The notes under the pieces: generated by a model
Told to the model about the DNA's origin: nothing
The model's database searches: none
The model's input: only the letters and a program-made list of their open reading frames with translations
Position numbers and translations under genes: made by a program
Shown: piece after piece, positions 7,746 through 15,249 of the stretch
Layout of the letters: each line of letters starts with the position of its first letter
Position numbering within the stretch: the stretch's first letter is position 1
Assembly (NCBI RefSeq): GCF_037975445.1
Contig: NZ_CP150254.1
Span: forward strand, 4,958,001 to 5,022,000
Source: Peribacillus sp. FSL P2-0133
GTDB lineage: Bacteria > Bacillota > Bacilli > Bacillales > DSM-1321
Reading direction: 5' to 3'
DNA: 64,000 nt

Positions 7746-8491
7746 TTGAATCGAAGCGACATTCGTTATATGAAAAGCAAGAATTGTAAGACCGTAACTA
7801 TTAACACGCGTTTAAGGGAGATAAGAGCTTTCTTTAATTTCCTCGTTAGAGAACGGCTAATAACGAAGAAACAAAATCCAATGAGTGAAATAAAGCTGTT
7901 AAAAGATAGGAAGTGCGCTGTTCCAACATATACAAATGATGAACTTGACCTTCTCTTTAAACAACCTAATCATAGAAAATTTACAGGCATCAGAGACTTA
8001 ACAATTATGATGCTGCTTGAAACAGGTATAAGGGCATCTGAATGTATAGGAATCAATATAAAAGACATTGATTACTCGCGCTCAAGAATACTGATTCAAA
8101 ACACAAAGGGATACAAACAACGCTTCGTACCGATTCAAGACAGGATGAAAGAACAACTCCAACGATACCTCTCGATTAGAGAGTATTAGAACATGATTTT
8201 CTATTTGTAAATATCGACAATGATCCATTAACTAAAAGACAGATGCAATCGCAAATATCCAGATACGGTAAAGCGATAAATATCCAAGCTACTTGTCATA
8301 AATTCAGACATACTTTTGCTCGATTATCTGTAGAAGCATCTGCTGGTATCTTTGAACTTCAAGCAATTTTAGGACATACATCAATGGACATGGTAAAGCA
8401 CTATGTGAATTTGTTTTCTGATGACGTTATCAGAAAGCACAAAGAGTTTTCACCGATTGAAAATATAAATAAAAAAAGGGTACGAAATTAA
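7746..8491 (+). pseudogene. Frameshifted tyrosine recombinase (phage-type integrase)
   Basis: Frame 1 (7746-8189) holds the end of the SAM-like core-binding domain (TINTRLREIRAFFNFLVRER) and the first catalytic arginine region (LLETGIRASECIGINIKDID). Frame 2 (from about 8180 to 8491) holds CHKFRHTFARLSVEASAG, LGHTSMDMVKHYVN with the catalytic His-x-x-Arg, His and Tyr. The frames connect near 8185, where VLEHDFLFVNID resumes in the other frame, consistent with a single-base change. The N terminus is also short, and the chosen TTG has no ribosome binding site. The enzyme cannot be made as one chain, though all catalytic residues survive. Together with the tRNA-Leu fragment at 9661 it marks an old integrated element. 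Confidence 0.85.
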
Positions 8492-9007
8492 GTCGAATGA
8501 AAAAAAAGAGACAAGGTACTCGCAATACCCTGCCTCCAAACATTTTAAATCAATAATCCTATAAAACTAAATATGGAATTTCCTTACCCTTATAGTATGG
8601 AAAAAAATTCGATGTTGCAAGGTGTCTTTAGTATTGCCTTTTTTAGGGTATTCCCTTGTGAGCTGCCGTTAAGCACAAGTTAATAGACAAAACAAAGGAA
8701 AAAATAGCTGATTTTAGGCAGGAGAAAACTGTTCTACAATTCGATTTTTCTAGCTTTATCGACAGTGAAAAGTTATAACCGTTTACTGTAGAACTGCCAA
8801 AATAATGCACTAGCATCTATTATGTCCACATGCACTTAGTGTTGCAACAAAATATAGTTAGGACCACGAGGACAGCGTACATTTTGGTTAGCTGTCTTTT
8901 TTATGGCAAAAAGAGAACATTAAATCTAGATACAGTCTATATTATCCTTATTCAAGGGAACTATATAATCAATTAACTTAATGCTGTCAGGAGCAGGGGG
9001 ATTAATA
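8492..9007. other. Intergenic stretch without a recognisable gene
   Basis: I see no gene of normal length. A start-less frame near 8665-8779 reads KHKLIDKTKEKIADFRQEK and ends FIDSEKL, possibly the tail of a lost gene. The piece near 8872-8905 (GGACAGCG...TAGCTGTCTTTTTT) resembles a weak plus-strand terminator. Confidence 0.4.
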
Positions 9008-9439
9008 ATGAAAGTACTGTCGATGATCCAGCCTTGGGCAAGCTTATTTGTCCTTAGGGAAGCCGAATATGAAACAAGGACTTGGAGAACGCATTATCGG
9101 GGTCCTTTTGCTATTCATACGAGCAAAAAAGTAGATAAGCCCGCCTGTAGACTGGATGGAGTTGCCGAGCTGCTGGCTAAGCATGGGTATACAGAAGATA
9201 ATCTGCCGACCGGAATGATAATTGGAGTCTGCAAGCTGAAAAACTGTTTGAAAATAGAAGAAAACAATGGAAACTGGGCGGTCTTAGAAGATAGTCGGGT
9301 TATTTCAGGGAACGACTTGTTTTTAGGGGATTACAGAGTTGGCGGCTATGCCTGGGAAATTGAGGACATGCGGATGCTCGATGAATATATTCCTGCAAAA
9401 GGGCAGCTTGGGCTGTGGGAGTTTAGCGGAAAGATATAA
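9008..9439 (+). CDS. ASCH domain protein
   Basis: The 143-residue protein begins MKVLSMIQPWASLFVLREAE and continues with YETRTWRTHYRGPFAIHTSKK, the typical start of the ASCH (PUA-like, RNA- or nucleotide-binding) domain, ending in RGQ/KGQLGLWEF-like KGQLGLWEFSG. ASCH proteins are thought to bind RNA or modified nucleosides, and one characterised member hydrolyses N4-acetylcytidine; this member's function is not known. The start is set at the ATG preceded by GGGGGA because homologues begin at MKVLSMIQPW. It lies on the plus strand between the recombinase remnant and the tRNA fragment, so it is a candidate passenger of the old element. Confidence 0.85.
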   Translation: MKVLSMIQPWASLFVLREAEYETRTWRTHYRGPFAIHTSKKVDKPACRLDGVAELLAKHGYTEDNLPTGMIIGVCKLKNCLKIEENNGNWAVLEDSRVISGNDLFLGDYRVGGYAWEIEDMRMLDEYIPAKGQLGLWEFSGKI

Positions 9440-9660
9440 GTATCTAACCATAGTGGCACTGAATCTGGAAATTCTATGCTTGTGGTTCTCTTTGGGGTTG
9501 CCATTTGATTAGGAATTTACTGTTTTTTTGGTGGTTTTTCATAGTTCTGAGACTAATTTTTGCTTGTTTCCCCATTGCGCGGTTCAAAAAGAGGGAGAAA
9601 TATGATGGTTTTTAGGGGATATCGGTTTCCGCAAATGGGGAATTTAACATTTTTTAGCCC

Positions 9661-9717
9661 GACTCAAAATCGTGTTCCTCTGGAGTGCCGGTTCGACCCC
9701 GGCCATCGGTATCACCA
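9661..9717 (+). tRNA. 3' fragment of tRNA-Leu(CAA): anticodon loop to CCA only (attachment-site remnant)
   Basis: The segment starts in the anticodon loop CTCAAAA (anticodon CAA), continues with TCGTG, a long class II variable arm, the T arm GCCGGTTCGACCCCGGC, the acceptor strand CATCGGT and an encoded CCA. The matching 5' half (acceptor strand, D arm, 5' anticodon stem) is absent upstream, so this cannot make a tRNA. A strong terminator follows, as after a real tRNA gene. Tyrosine recombinases commonly target exactly this anticodon-loop-to-3'-end segment; ICEBs1 of B. subtilis is known to use a tRNA-Leu gene. I infer an attR/attL-type scar. Confidence 0.8.
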
Positions 9718-9741
9718 ATAGCGAAGAATCGCTATTACATC

Positions 9742-9773
9742 AAGCTTCACACTTAATTGTGTGAAGCTTTTTT
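9742..9773 (+). terminator. Strong intrinsic terminator behind the tRNA-Leu fragment
   Basis: A perfect 11-bp stem AAGCTTCACAC / GTGTGAAGCTT with loop TTAATT is followed by TTTT. Confidence 0.9.
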
Positions 9774-9812
9774 GTGTTCATGACACACTACAGAATATGT
9801 ACAAATAATGTT

Positions 9813-10157
9813 TTAATCCTCAACGATTACATTAATAATTTCATTAAATTTAATTTTCTCAAAGAAACTATCTTTCTTCTGAATACTTAACTCTTTCGTG
9901 ACAGGATCAATATACACACAGTATCCATGCAGTTCAATTGGATTTCCATCGTTATGCAATATAAAACTTATCGGTAAATGATATTCCATCGCATAATGAA
10001 TGTTGTTTTCAAATTCTTCAACCTGGTATTCATCTAGGACAGGTTTTTTATTTAGGAAGTAATCAACCTCACCCATTTTTTTATTTAAAGCTTTATGTTC
10101 TGGCATAATCAGCGCTGCTTGCCATTTAACGAGCCCTCTATCACGAATTGTACTCAT
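9813..10157 (-). CDS. YolD-like family protein
   Basis: The 114-residue protein matches the YolD-like family from its start (IRDRGLVKWQAALIMPEHKA) to its C terminus (YCVYIDPVTKELSIQKKD, then IKFNEIINVIVED). YolD-like proteins are usually encoded beside Y-family DNA polymerases (UvrX/YqjW types) in SOS-controlled operons and have been proposed to regulate them; no polymerase gene lies here. The ATG is preceded by AGGGAGG 6-8 bases upstream. Its position directly behind the tRNA-Leu scar fits cargo of a mobile element, as YolD genes are common on phages and ICEs. Confidence 0.88.
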   Translation of the reverse strand: MSTIRDRGLVKWQAALIMPEHKALNKKMGEVDYFLNKKPVLDEYQVEEFENNIHYAMEYHLPISFILHNDGNPIELHGYCVYIDPVTKELSIQKKDSFFEKIKFNEIINVIVED

Positions 10158-10411
10158 CAGAAAGATCCCTCCTTTTTATTTATTATATACGAACTAATGT
10201 TCTTATGAAAGGTAGAAAAAAATGCCTGTTCCAGAGAAGGGCTTTTCCAATTGTACGAAGACACAAAGATAAGTACATTGGGGACATGAATTTGAGTACA
10301 TAGAGTTATTAATCCACTCAAAAACGCACCAATTCAATCTCTAAACTGTTTTGAGATACAAAATCGAGTACATTATAAACAATACAGTCATACAAATTTA
10401 TCTGTATACAC

Positions 10412-10445
10412 AAAGGGGAAGGCAATCTATACCCTCCCCTTTTTC
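10412..10445. terminator. Hairpin with T run in the gap between YolD-like and APH genes
   Basis: AAAGGGG (10412-10418) pairs with CCCCTTT (10436-10442), followed by TT. Both flanking genes are on the minus strand, so its user is unclear. The remainder of the gap 10158-10561 shows no gene. Confidence 0.5.
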
Positions 10446-10517
10446 GAACAACATATATTTTTAAACTTCTTGATTATTTTATAAAAAAGATAGATTATTT
10501 TTGTGATCCTTAATCAA

Positions 10518-10545
10518 CTAACGCACCCGTTAGTGCAATAAAAAA
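10518..10545. repeat. Cassette-spacer repeat, copy H (D2 unit only)
   Basis: A single D unit, CTAACGCACCCGTTAG plus TGCAATAAAAA, lies 17 bases after the APH stop codon. No terminator core is kept. Confidence 0.8.
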
Positions 10546-10561
10546 TTCTATTTTAATGCCT

Positions 10562-11446
10562 TTATCTTTCAGTTTCGTAATCATTAATGATTACTTCTAT
10601 AATATTACAATGTTCATCTGCGACTGCTTTGTTTGATTGTTTATTATAGTTGTAGGTTATTAAAGCCTTCCATAAAGCCCAACCTCTTGCTCTATTCCAA
10701 GTTTCTGCATCAAAATTCAATGCATTCTTAAATGTCTTTCTGCTACTATCATCAAAAAAAGTCCAAGCCATTGCAGCATCGCAAGAAGGGTCTCCTACTC
10801 CCAGTATCCCAAAATCAATAACCGCACACAATTTACCATTTTCAATTAATATATTTCCTGGGGCTATGTCACCGTGGACCCAAACTGGTTCACCAGCCCA
10901 CTTTGAAGTTAATGCCAATTCCCAAATTTCTTTCAATAGGTGTTTATTAAAAGTATTTACATTATTATTAATGGCATCTCTACACTCATCATCGTATACA
11001 ACAATATCTCCGCCTCTATAAAAATTATGTTCGCCAGCTAAGGGACCTTCACTGGCGTCAATAGATTGTAATTCAACTAAAAATTTCCCCAAATCATTTG
11101 CAAATTGATTTGAATCATCTATATTTTCTAAAGTTAATGTCTCTCCATCCAACCATTTGTTGACTGACCAAGGATGTGGGTAATCCTCACTTGGTTCTCC
11201 TTTAGCTAATGGTTCAGATATTGGTGTAGAAAGATGCTTGGCTAAAATGGGTAACCATTTTTGTTCTTTTTCAACTTGGGGTACATAGGCTTCATCACTT
11301 GGTAACCTAACGCTCATACTGTTGCCTAAGTGAAAAGTTTTATTATCATTTCCACTTTTTTTAACAGGTTTAATTTCCAAATTAGACCACTCTAGAAATT
11401 GGCTATTTATTAACTTCGAAACTAAATCTACGTCGATTTTTATCAT
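10562..11446 (-). CDS. Aminoglycoside phosphotransferase (APH) family kinase
   Basis: The 294-residue protein has the APH/choline-kinase fold. The catalytic loop is VWVHGDIAPGNILIENGK (His-Gly-Asp, catalytic Asp and the following Asn) and the metal-binding motif is CAVIDFGILGVGDPSCDAA. The N lobe contains NDNKTFHLGNSMSVRLPSDE. The family phosphorylates aminoglycosides, macrolides or small metabolites with ATP or GTP; the sequence class with GDPSCDAAMAW is the large PF01636 group in which resistance cannot be assumed. The ATG follows GGGAGAAATTAA. It is a single gene with a D unit immediately behind its stop codon. Confidence 0.9.
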   Translation of the reverse strand: MIKIDVDLVSKLINSQFLEWSNLEIKPVKKSGNDNKTFHLGNSMSVRLPSDEAYVPQVEKEQKWLPILAKHLSTPISEPLAKGEPSEDYPHPWSVNKWLDGETLTLENIDDSNQFANDLGKFLVELQSIDASEGPLAGEHNFYRGGDIVVYDDECRDAINNNVNTFNKHLLKEIWELALTSKWAGEPVWVHGDIAPGNILIENGKLCAVIDFGILGVGDPSCDAAMAWTFFDDSSRKTFKNALNFDAETWNRARGWALWKALITYNYNKQSNKAVADEHCNIIEVIINDYETER

Positions 11447-11594
11447 TTAATTTCTCCCTATAATTTTATTTATTCATCACCCAAAAACCAGTTACAGTCA
11501 CAAATTTATTTGATAAACGCATCCTTATCAACCCCTTTAATTTGATTACATTTAATGTACCATATACTTACTACTACAAGGACATCTTATCCCA

Positions 11595-11642
11595 CTATCC
11601 TGCCCCTTTAGTTCCATAAGAAAAAGAGCTGCCAAAGCAACT
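11595..11642. repeat. Cassette-spacer repeat, copy I (D1 plus core)
   Basis: CTATCCTGCCCCTTTAG plus TTCCATAAGAAAAAG and the core AGCTGCCAAAGCAACT are present; no D2 is found before the next gene's terminator. Confidence 0.75.
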
Positions 11643-11656
11643 AAAATGTGAAACAA

Positions 11657-11686
11657 AAAAACCTCTATTAATTAGAGGTTTTTTTA
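11657..11686 (-). terminator. Intrinsic terminator overlapping the 3' end of the 11668-11970 gene
   Basis: ACCTCTA-TTAAT-TAGAGGT with A and T runs on both sides. The gene's stop codon TAA lies in the loop, so the last codons form the first stem strand. Confidence 0.8.
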
Positions 11687-11970
11687 GAACTATCTTGCAT
11701 AACTTTTTCAATAGCTGAGATAGTAGATTTTATATCGTCACAGGTTTCGATAATTTGTGTATCCAAATGTGTTAGTTCATAACAATTATTGTCATAGCAT
11801 ACAGACAGTAACGGTATACCATTTTTGTTTTTGAAAGTTAATGTTATTTCACAGTTATTATACTGTTTTAAGGTTTCTAACATTGTTTTAATGTGGTCTA
11901 AGGACATATCGTCTAGTCTCCCTTCTATTACAGAGGGAAGATGACTAAGAGAAGTCAGGAGGTGCCCCAT
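11668..11970 (-). CDS. Hypothetical protein (about 79-100 residues)
   Basis: A small soluble protein with no recognised family; a recognisable part is CEITLTFKNKNGIPLLSVCY. The upstream ATG lacks a ribosome binding site. A second ATG at codon 22 (11907, MSLDHIKTMLETLKQ) has AGGGAG 10 bases before it and may be the true start. It is bounded by repeat copies I and J and carries its own terminator. Confidence 0.55.
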   Translation of the reverse strand: MGHLLTSLSHLPSVIEGRLDDMSLDHIKTMLETLKQYNNCEITLTFKNKNGIPLLSVCYDNNCYELTHLDTQIIETCDDIKSTISAIEKVMQDSSKKTSN

Positions 11971-12070
11971 ATAAATCTAATTTTAACTCTAATTAACTAT
12001 AACATACTAATGATTAAAAGTATTGTTATTCGATGTAGCTACACAGTACGAACACACTTCACTTGTAAAA

Positions 12071-12160
12071 AACCTGCCCTTTTAGTTTTAGTGCCATAAG
12101 AAAAAGGCTACCTCAGCAACCTTCCTTATTGAAGTAAAGCACCCGTTAGTTCATTAAGAT
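12071..12160. repeat. Cassette-spacer repeat, copy J (second core type)
   Basis: D1 is AACCTGCCCTTTTAG. The core is GGCTACCTCAGCAACC followed by TTCCTTATTGAAGTAAAG, and D2 ends in CACCCGTTAG plus TTCATTAAG. It ends 10 bases from the stop codon of the VOC gene. Confidence 0.85.
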
Positions 12161-12170
12161 ACAAAATTAA

Positions 12171-12650
12171 TTATGCCTTCTCTTTTTTAAATTTACTTTT
12201 AGCTAATTCCTCCCAATCTTCAAAGGACAGCTTATCAGTAATATGTTTTAAAGCATTAGGAACTTCAACAGAACACATCATTTCCAAACTGTTACCATCA
12301 GGGTCTTCAAAGTAAACGGAAGCATTTTCTGAATATGGTCGAATAAATGGCTCAATAGATTTTCTACTACCAAATGGCACGACTTTAACTTGAATAGAAT
12401 CTAACCATTTTAAAGATTCTTTTAAATTTTCATATGAAACTCGAAAAGCAATATGTCGTAAGGAAGGATGGTATGGCGTTTGATACTCATTTCCTTCCCA
12501 CAAACCTAGCCAACTTTTTCCTTTTTCAATCCAAAAAAAAGCAGTTTCTTCATCACGCCATGCAAATTCTAAACCCAGCTTTTTATAAAACTCCATTGAA
12601 ACATCTAAGTTTTTTACAGGCAAATGTGCTTCAAATATTCCTTCTATCAA
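12171..12650 (-). CDS. VOC superfamily protein (glyoxalase/dioxygenase-like)
   Basis: The 159-residue protein contains both VOC modules: IFEAHLPVKNLDVSMEFYKK with LGLEFAWR at the start and SVYFEDPDGNSLEMMCSVEV towards the end. Metal ligands are plausible at His in EAHL, His in SLRHIAFRV and Glu in SLEMM. The substrate is unknown. The start is TTG with GAGGGG 9 bases upstream. A lysine-rich tail (KSKFKKEKA) extends beyond the usual fold. It is a single-gene unit between repeat copies J and K and is not closely similar to the other two VOC proteins of the array. Confidence 0.88.
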   Translation of the reverse strand: MIEGIFEAHLPVKNLDVSMEFYKKLGLEFAWRDEETAFFWIEKGKSWLGLWEGNEYQTPYHPSLRHIAFRVSYENLKESLKWLDSIQVKVVPFGSRKSIEPFIRPYSENASVYFEDPDGNSLEMMCSVEVPNALKHITDKLSFEDWEELAKSKFKKEKA

Positions 12651-12714
12651 GTTCTCAACCCCTCTACAATTATGAATATATTACCAATTATAGATAAACA
12701 CATGTTTTATACAA

Positions 12715-12790
12715 CTAATCTGCCCCGATAGTTCCATAAAAAAAAGCTGCCTTAAAGACAACTCCGATCTTCAGCTAACGCACCCGTTCT
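12715..12790. repeat. Cassette-spacer repeat, copy K
   Basis: CTAATCTGCCCCGATAG plus TTCCATAAAAAAAAG, core CTGCCTTAAAGACAA, CTCCGATCTTCAG, then a shortened D2 CTAACGCACCCGTTC. Confidence 0.88.
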
Positions 12791-12809
12791 AAACACAACA
12801 AATAGTTGA

Positions 12810-13466
12810 TTATTTGCATTTAAATTCAAATGTATTTTTTTCTAGACATATTGCTTCATCAAAAGTTTTGATAATAATATCAAAGCGCTGACTGTATGGA
12901 TGCATAAATACTTCGTACTGAATCCGACGTTCTTCATGAGACTGCCTTAAATAATTGATATTGGTTCCTCTCTCAACAATATCACGGCTCGACCTTCTCA
13001 TTAATTCCGTTTCACCATCTGTATAGAAGTAAATTTTTAAATCAAATAAATCTGGATTAATAAATGCGACACTCATTCCTTCTACAATCGTTACTTTGTT
13101 TTTCGAAGAAATTAACTCACTTTTCATATAATGCGTATCAATTGTATATAAATCTAAACCATCTCTAACCATCTGAACATCTCTTTCTAAAGAATGCAAA
13201 TGATGAGCTGATGGATGGCAAGCCGTCATTTTATAACGATGATTTTCGTTTTGATATGTATAGTCGATAATTGCATGCTTTCGTATGTTCGAACTAACAA
13301 TATATGGATCTGTATTAATATAATTCACTTCATTATGATTTAGTAGGATTGCGAGCCTATTGGCAAACGTCGTTTTTCCAGCAGCACCATGTCCTGAAAT
13401 GCCAATAACAATCTGATCATCAGTCATTCTGACCCAATTTATGATTTCTTGTAATAACTTATCCAT
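12810..13466 (-). CDS. P-loop kinase of the uridine kinase-like group
   Basis: The 218-residue protein has a Walker A motif in QIVIGISGHGAAGKTTFANR, a short Asp-containing substrate segment (NYINTDPYIVSS) and a Walker B-like strand (KNKVTIVEGMSVAFI). The order matches the uridine kinase/phosphoribulokinase-type P-loop kinases, whose substrate is usually a nucleoside, pantothenate or sugar; this one cannot be assigned. ATP binding is certain from the motif, the rest is inference. AAAGGAGGAG precedes the ATG. Single-gene unit between repeat copies K and L. Confidence 0.82.
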   Translation of the reverse strand: MDKLLQEIINWVRMTDDQIVIGISGHGAAGKTTFANRLAILLNHNEVNYINTDPYIVSSNIRKHAIIDYTYQNENHRYKMTACHPSAHHLHSLERDVQMVRDGLDLYTIDTHYMKSELISSKNKVTIVEGMSVAFINPDLFDLKIYFYTDGETELMRRSSRDIVERGTNINYLRQSHEERRIQYEVFMHPYSQRFDIIIKTFDEAICLEKNTFEFKCK

Positions 13467-13597
13467 CCCTCTCCTCCTTTTACTAAAATAATGCTCTTTT
13501 CAGGCATAACTTACAAATTCCAGATGAAGCATCTGATTTCCTTTCTTACTCCAGAATATGGCCAATTGTTGAATAAAGATCAAACAGTACTCATCAA

Positions 13598-13689
13598 CTA
13601 TCCTGCCCCTTTAGTTCATTAAGCAAAAAGGCCACCAAATGGCAGCCCCTGTTCTCAAGCTAACGCACCCTTTATCTCAATAAGAAAAA
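13598..13689. repeat. Cassette-spacer repeat, copy L
   Basis: CTATCCTGCCCCTTTAG plus TTCATTAAGCAAAAAG, a different core GGCCACCAAATGGCAGCC, then CTAACGCACCCTTTAT plus CTCAATAAGAAAAA. D1 and D2 are conserved while the core has been replaced. Confidence 0.85.
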
Positions 13690-13722
13690 CATATCTTGTT
13701 AAAGTAATACATTTTATAACGG

Positions 13723-13878
13723 TTAATTTTTATTTTTGGTTAATACAATTAAAGTAAAAAATAAGTTAACAATTCCTAATATCACAAGGATTCTTGAAAC
13801 ATTTAAATTATCTAACCAAAAGACCCCAATTAGAATAATGATACTTACTAAAATGCTTAAACTTAGCTTTCTATTTAT
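13723..13878 (-). CDS. Two-helix small membrane protein with an ATA in place of its start codon
   Basis: The minus-strand frame gives 51 residues, NRKLSLSILVSIIILIG then VFWLDNLNVSRILVILG and a KNKN tail: two hydrophobic helices with a positive N terminus. A good ribosome binding site GGGGGAG lies 6 bases upstream of an ATA codon where an ATG is expected, and no ATG, GTG or TTG precedes it in frame. Either translation starts at the rare codon ATA, or a point change silenced the gene. It fills the interval between repeat copies L and M exactly as other genes do. The plus-strand frame over the same bases is a shadow. Confidence 0.55.
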   Translation of the reverse strand: MNRKLSLSILVSIIILIGVFWLDNLNVSRILVILGIVNLFFTLIVLTKNKN

Positions 13879-13943
13879 ACCAATCTCCCCCTCAACTAAA
13901 ATTTATTATACACCACCATATTTTCAGGATAATTCTTGTTAAA

Positions 13944-14026
13944 CTAACCTGCCCCGATAGTTGCATAAGAAAAAGCTGCCTTAAAGACAGCTCCGATCTT
14001 CAGCTAACGCACCCGTTAGTTCAAGT
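13944..14026. repeat. Cassette-spacer repeat, copy M (near consensus)
   Basis: CTAACCTGCCCCGATAG plus TTGCATAAGAAAAAG, core CTGCCTTAAAGACAG, CTCCGATCTTCAG, D2 CTAACGCACCCGTTAG plus TTCAAGTAG. It ends 22 bases from the DinB stop codon. Confidence 0.92.
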
Positions 14027-14047
14027 AGGCACTAGTGCAACTTTTAT

Positions 14048-14542
14048 TTATTTATTTACTCCTGCATCTATTTTCCAGTTATTTTGCAACTTCCGGATAT
14101 AAATGATCTGACCAATGTGATATGCGTTATGAGTTGACACATTTCCGAGTATTGCCCACCATTTCACGTGTCCAGGATAACCATTAACTTCTCCCTCAAC
14201 TTTTTCTTCAGATAATAACTCTTGCCAACGTAAAAGCACCTCTAATAGTTGTTTTTTTAAGTCAGCAAAAGTATGATTTTCAGGAATAATAAAGCTGTTA
14301 TTATTATTTCCTATTGAAGGCACAGCATCAACGTGAGATTTTTGGTACCTTTTTTGCCATGTTTGATTCCAATATAGTAGATGCTGCACAATTTCAGCAA
14401 TACTATTACTTTCTTCGTTTGGCTTCCAAAATGCATGTTCCTCAGACAATCTTTCTACTGAATCTGAAAATGGGAGGTACCAACTTGGGTCATTAGCATT
14501 TGCCAACAACTGATCCGATAAAACATCTTTTGCATGAACCAT
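14048..14542 (-). CDS. DinB-like (DUF664-type) metal-binding four-helix protein
   Basis: The 164-residue protein shows the DinB/YfiT four-helix pattern with the three metal-binding histidines: IAEIVQHLLYWNQTWQ, then NVSTHNAYHIGQIIYIRK near the C terminus, where THNAYHIGQ is the classic H-x3-H motif. Family members are putative metal-dependent hydrolases or thiol transferases; some B. subtilis members are damage-inducible. The activity here is unknown. The start is set at the ATG with GGGAGTG 6 bases before it, five codons inside the longest frame. Single-gene unit between repeat copies M and N. Confidence 0.85.
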   Translation of the reverse strand: MVHAKDVLSDQLLANANDPSWYLPFSDSVERLSEEHAFWKPNEESNSIAEIVQHLLYWNQTWQKRYQKSHVDAVPSIGNNNNSFIIPENHTFADLKKQLLEVLLRWQELLSEEKVEGEVNGYPGHVKWWAILGNVSTHNAYHIGQIIYIRKLQNNWKIDAGVNK

Positions 14543-14645
14543 AACAAACACTCCCAATTTTTATATACTGTTTTTTCTAAATCTTTAAACAATGTCATCT
14601 TAATTATATTCTACATAGTATATTGATTGTCCTGTTCTTATTAAG

Positions 14646-14728
14646 CCAACCTGCCCCTTTAGTTGCATAAAGAAAAAGCTGCCATAATGACAGCTCTGAT
14701 CTTCAGCTACCGCACCCGTTTGTTTAAG
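14646..14728. repeat. Cassette-spacer repeat, copy N
   Basis: CCAACCTGCCCCTTTAG plus TTGCATAAAGAAAAAG, core CTGCCATAATGACAG, CTCTGATCTTCAG, then CTACCGCACCCGTTTG. Confidence 0.88.
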
Positions 14729-14778
14729 TGATTTCATTCACAATATTTCAGTGAAAAATTGAAAATTCTTATATATAA

Positions 14779-14985
14779 CTACTTCAAAATAAATGCGATA
14801 ATCCCTATAATAATACACAGAATTCCACTCAAAAATTGCCCTAATCCTGAAGCTTCTCCCATTAGCAGTAAATTGAATATGTTTTTACTCTTTTGGTTTT
14901 TTCCAAATAAGCCATCATCTGTTTTCATACGATAAATACCCCAAACTATTAAAACAGCCCCAAAAATAAATAATACAATAAGCAT
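14779..14985 (-). CDS. Small two-helix membrane protein, function unknown
   Basis: The 68-residue protein (MLIVLFIFGAVLIVWGIYRM) has hydrophobic helices at about residues 1-18 and 46-67, with a central hydrophilic part containing KTDDGLFGKNQKSKN. GGAGG lies 9 bases before the ATG. It is the distal member of the repeat N-O interval, downstream of the Xre regulator and DUF2178 gene, about 50 bases apart, and could share their transcript. No named family is recognised. Confidence 0.6.
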   Translation of the reverse strand: MLIVLFIFGAVLIVWGIYRMKTDDGLFGKNQKSKNIFNLLLMGEASGLGQFLSGILCIIIGIIAFILK

Positions 14986-15033
14986 TTATGTTCCTCCGTT
15001 GTTTGTTTAATATGTGCATCTTGGTGAAATGTA

Positions 15034-15237
15034 TTATTTGTCATCCTCATCAAAAATAAAAGTTTCTTCAATTGATAAATTAAAAACTGATGCTATTTTA
15101 TACGCAAGTAGCACAGATGGATTATACTTTTGTTTTTCTAATGAGATGATTGTTCTAGAAGATACACTTACTTTATCAGCTAATTGTTGTTGTGTTATTC
15201 CATTTTCTATTCGCAATTCTTTTACTCTATTTTTCAT
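15034..15237 (-). CDS. Small Xre-family HTH regulator
   Basis: The 67-residue protein is a bare helix-turn-helix domain: MKNRVKELRIENGITQQQLA, then DKVSVSSRTIISLEKQKYNP and SVLLAYKIASVFNLSIEETF. This short class (YozG/SdpR-context type) is typically co-encoded with a small membrane protein of the DUF2178 or DUF3796 kind and represses its own operon. It lies 12 bases after the upstream DUF2178 gene, with TCGGAGGA before its ATG. A perfect 20-bp palindrome upstream of that gene is the probable operator. Confidence 0.9.
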   Translation of the reverse strand: MKNRVKELRIENGITQQQLADKVSVSSRTIISLEKQKYNPSVLLAYKIASVFNLSIEETFIFDEDDK

Positions 15238-15249
15238 AAATCCTCCGAA

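Noticed and set aside
8665-8779. Short frame KHKLIDKTKEKIADFRQEK... as a gene
   Set aside because: No start codon or ribosome binding site; it could be a gene tail but nothing identifies it.
13736-13942. Plus-strand ORF of 68 codons
   Set aside because: It is antisense to the start-codon-less membrane ORF at 13723-13878, which has a ribosome binding site and coherent helices.
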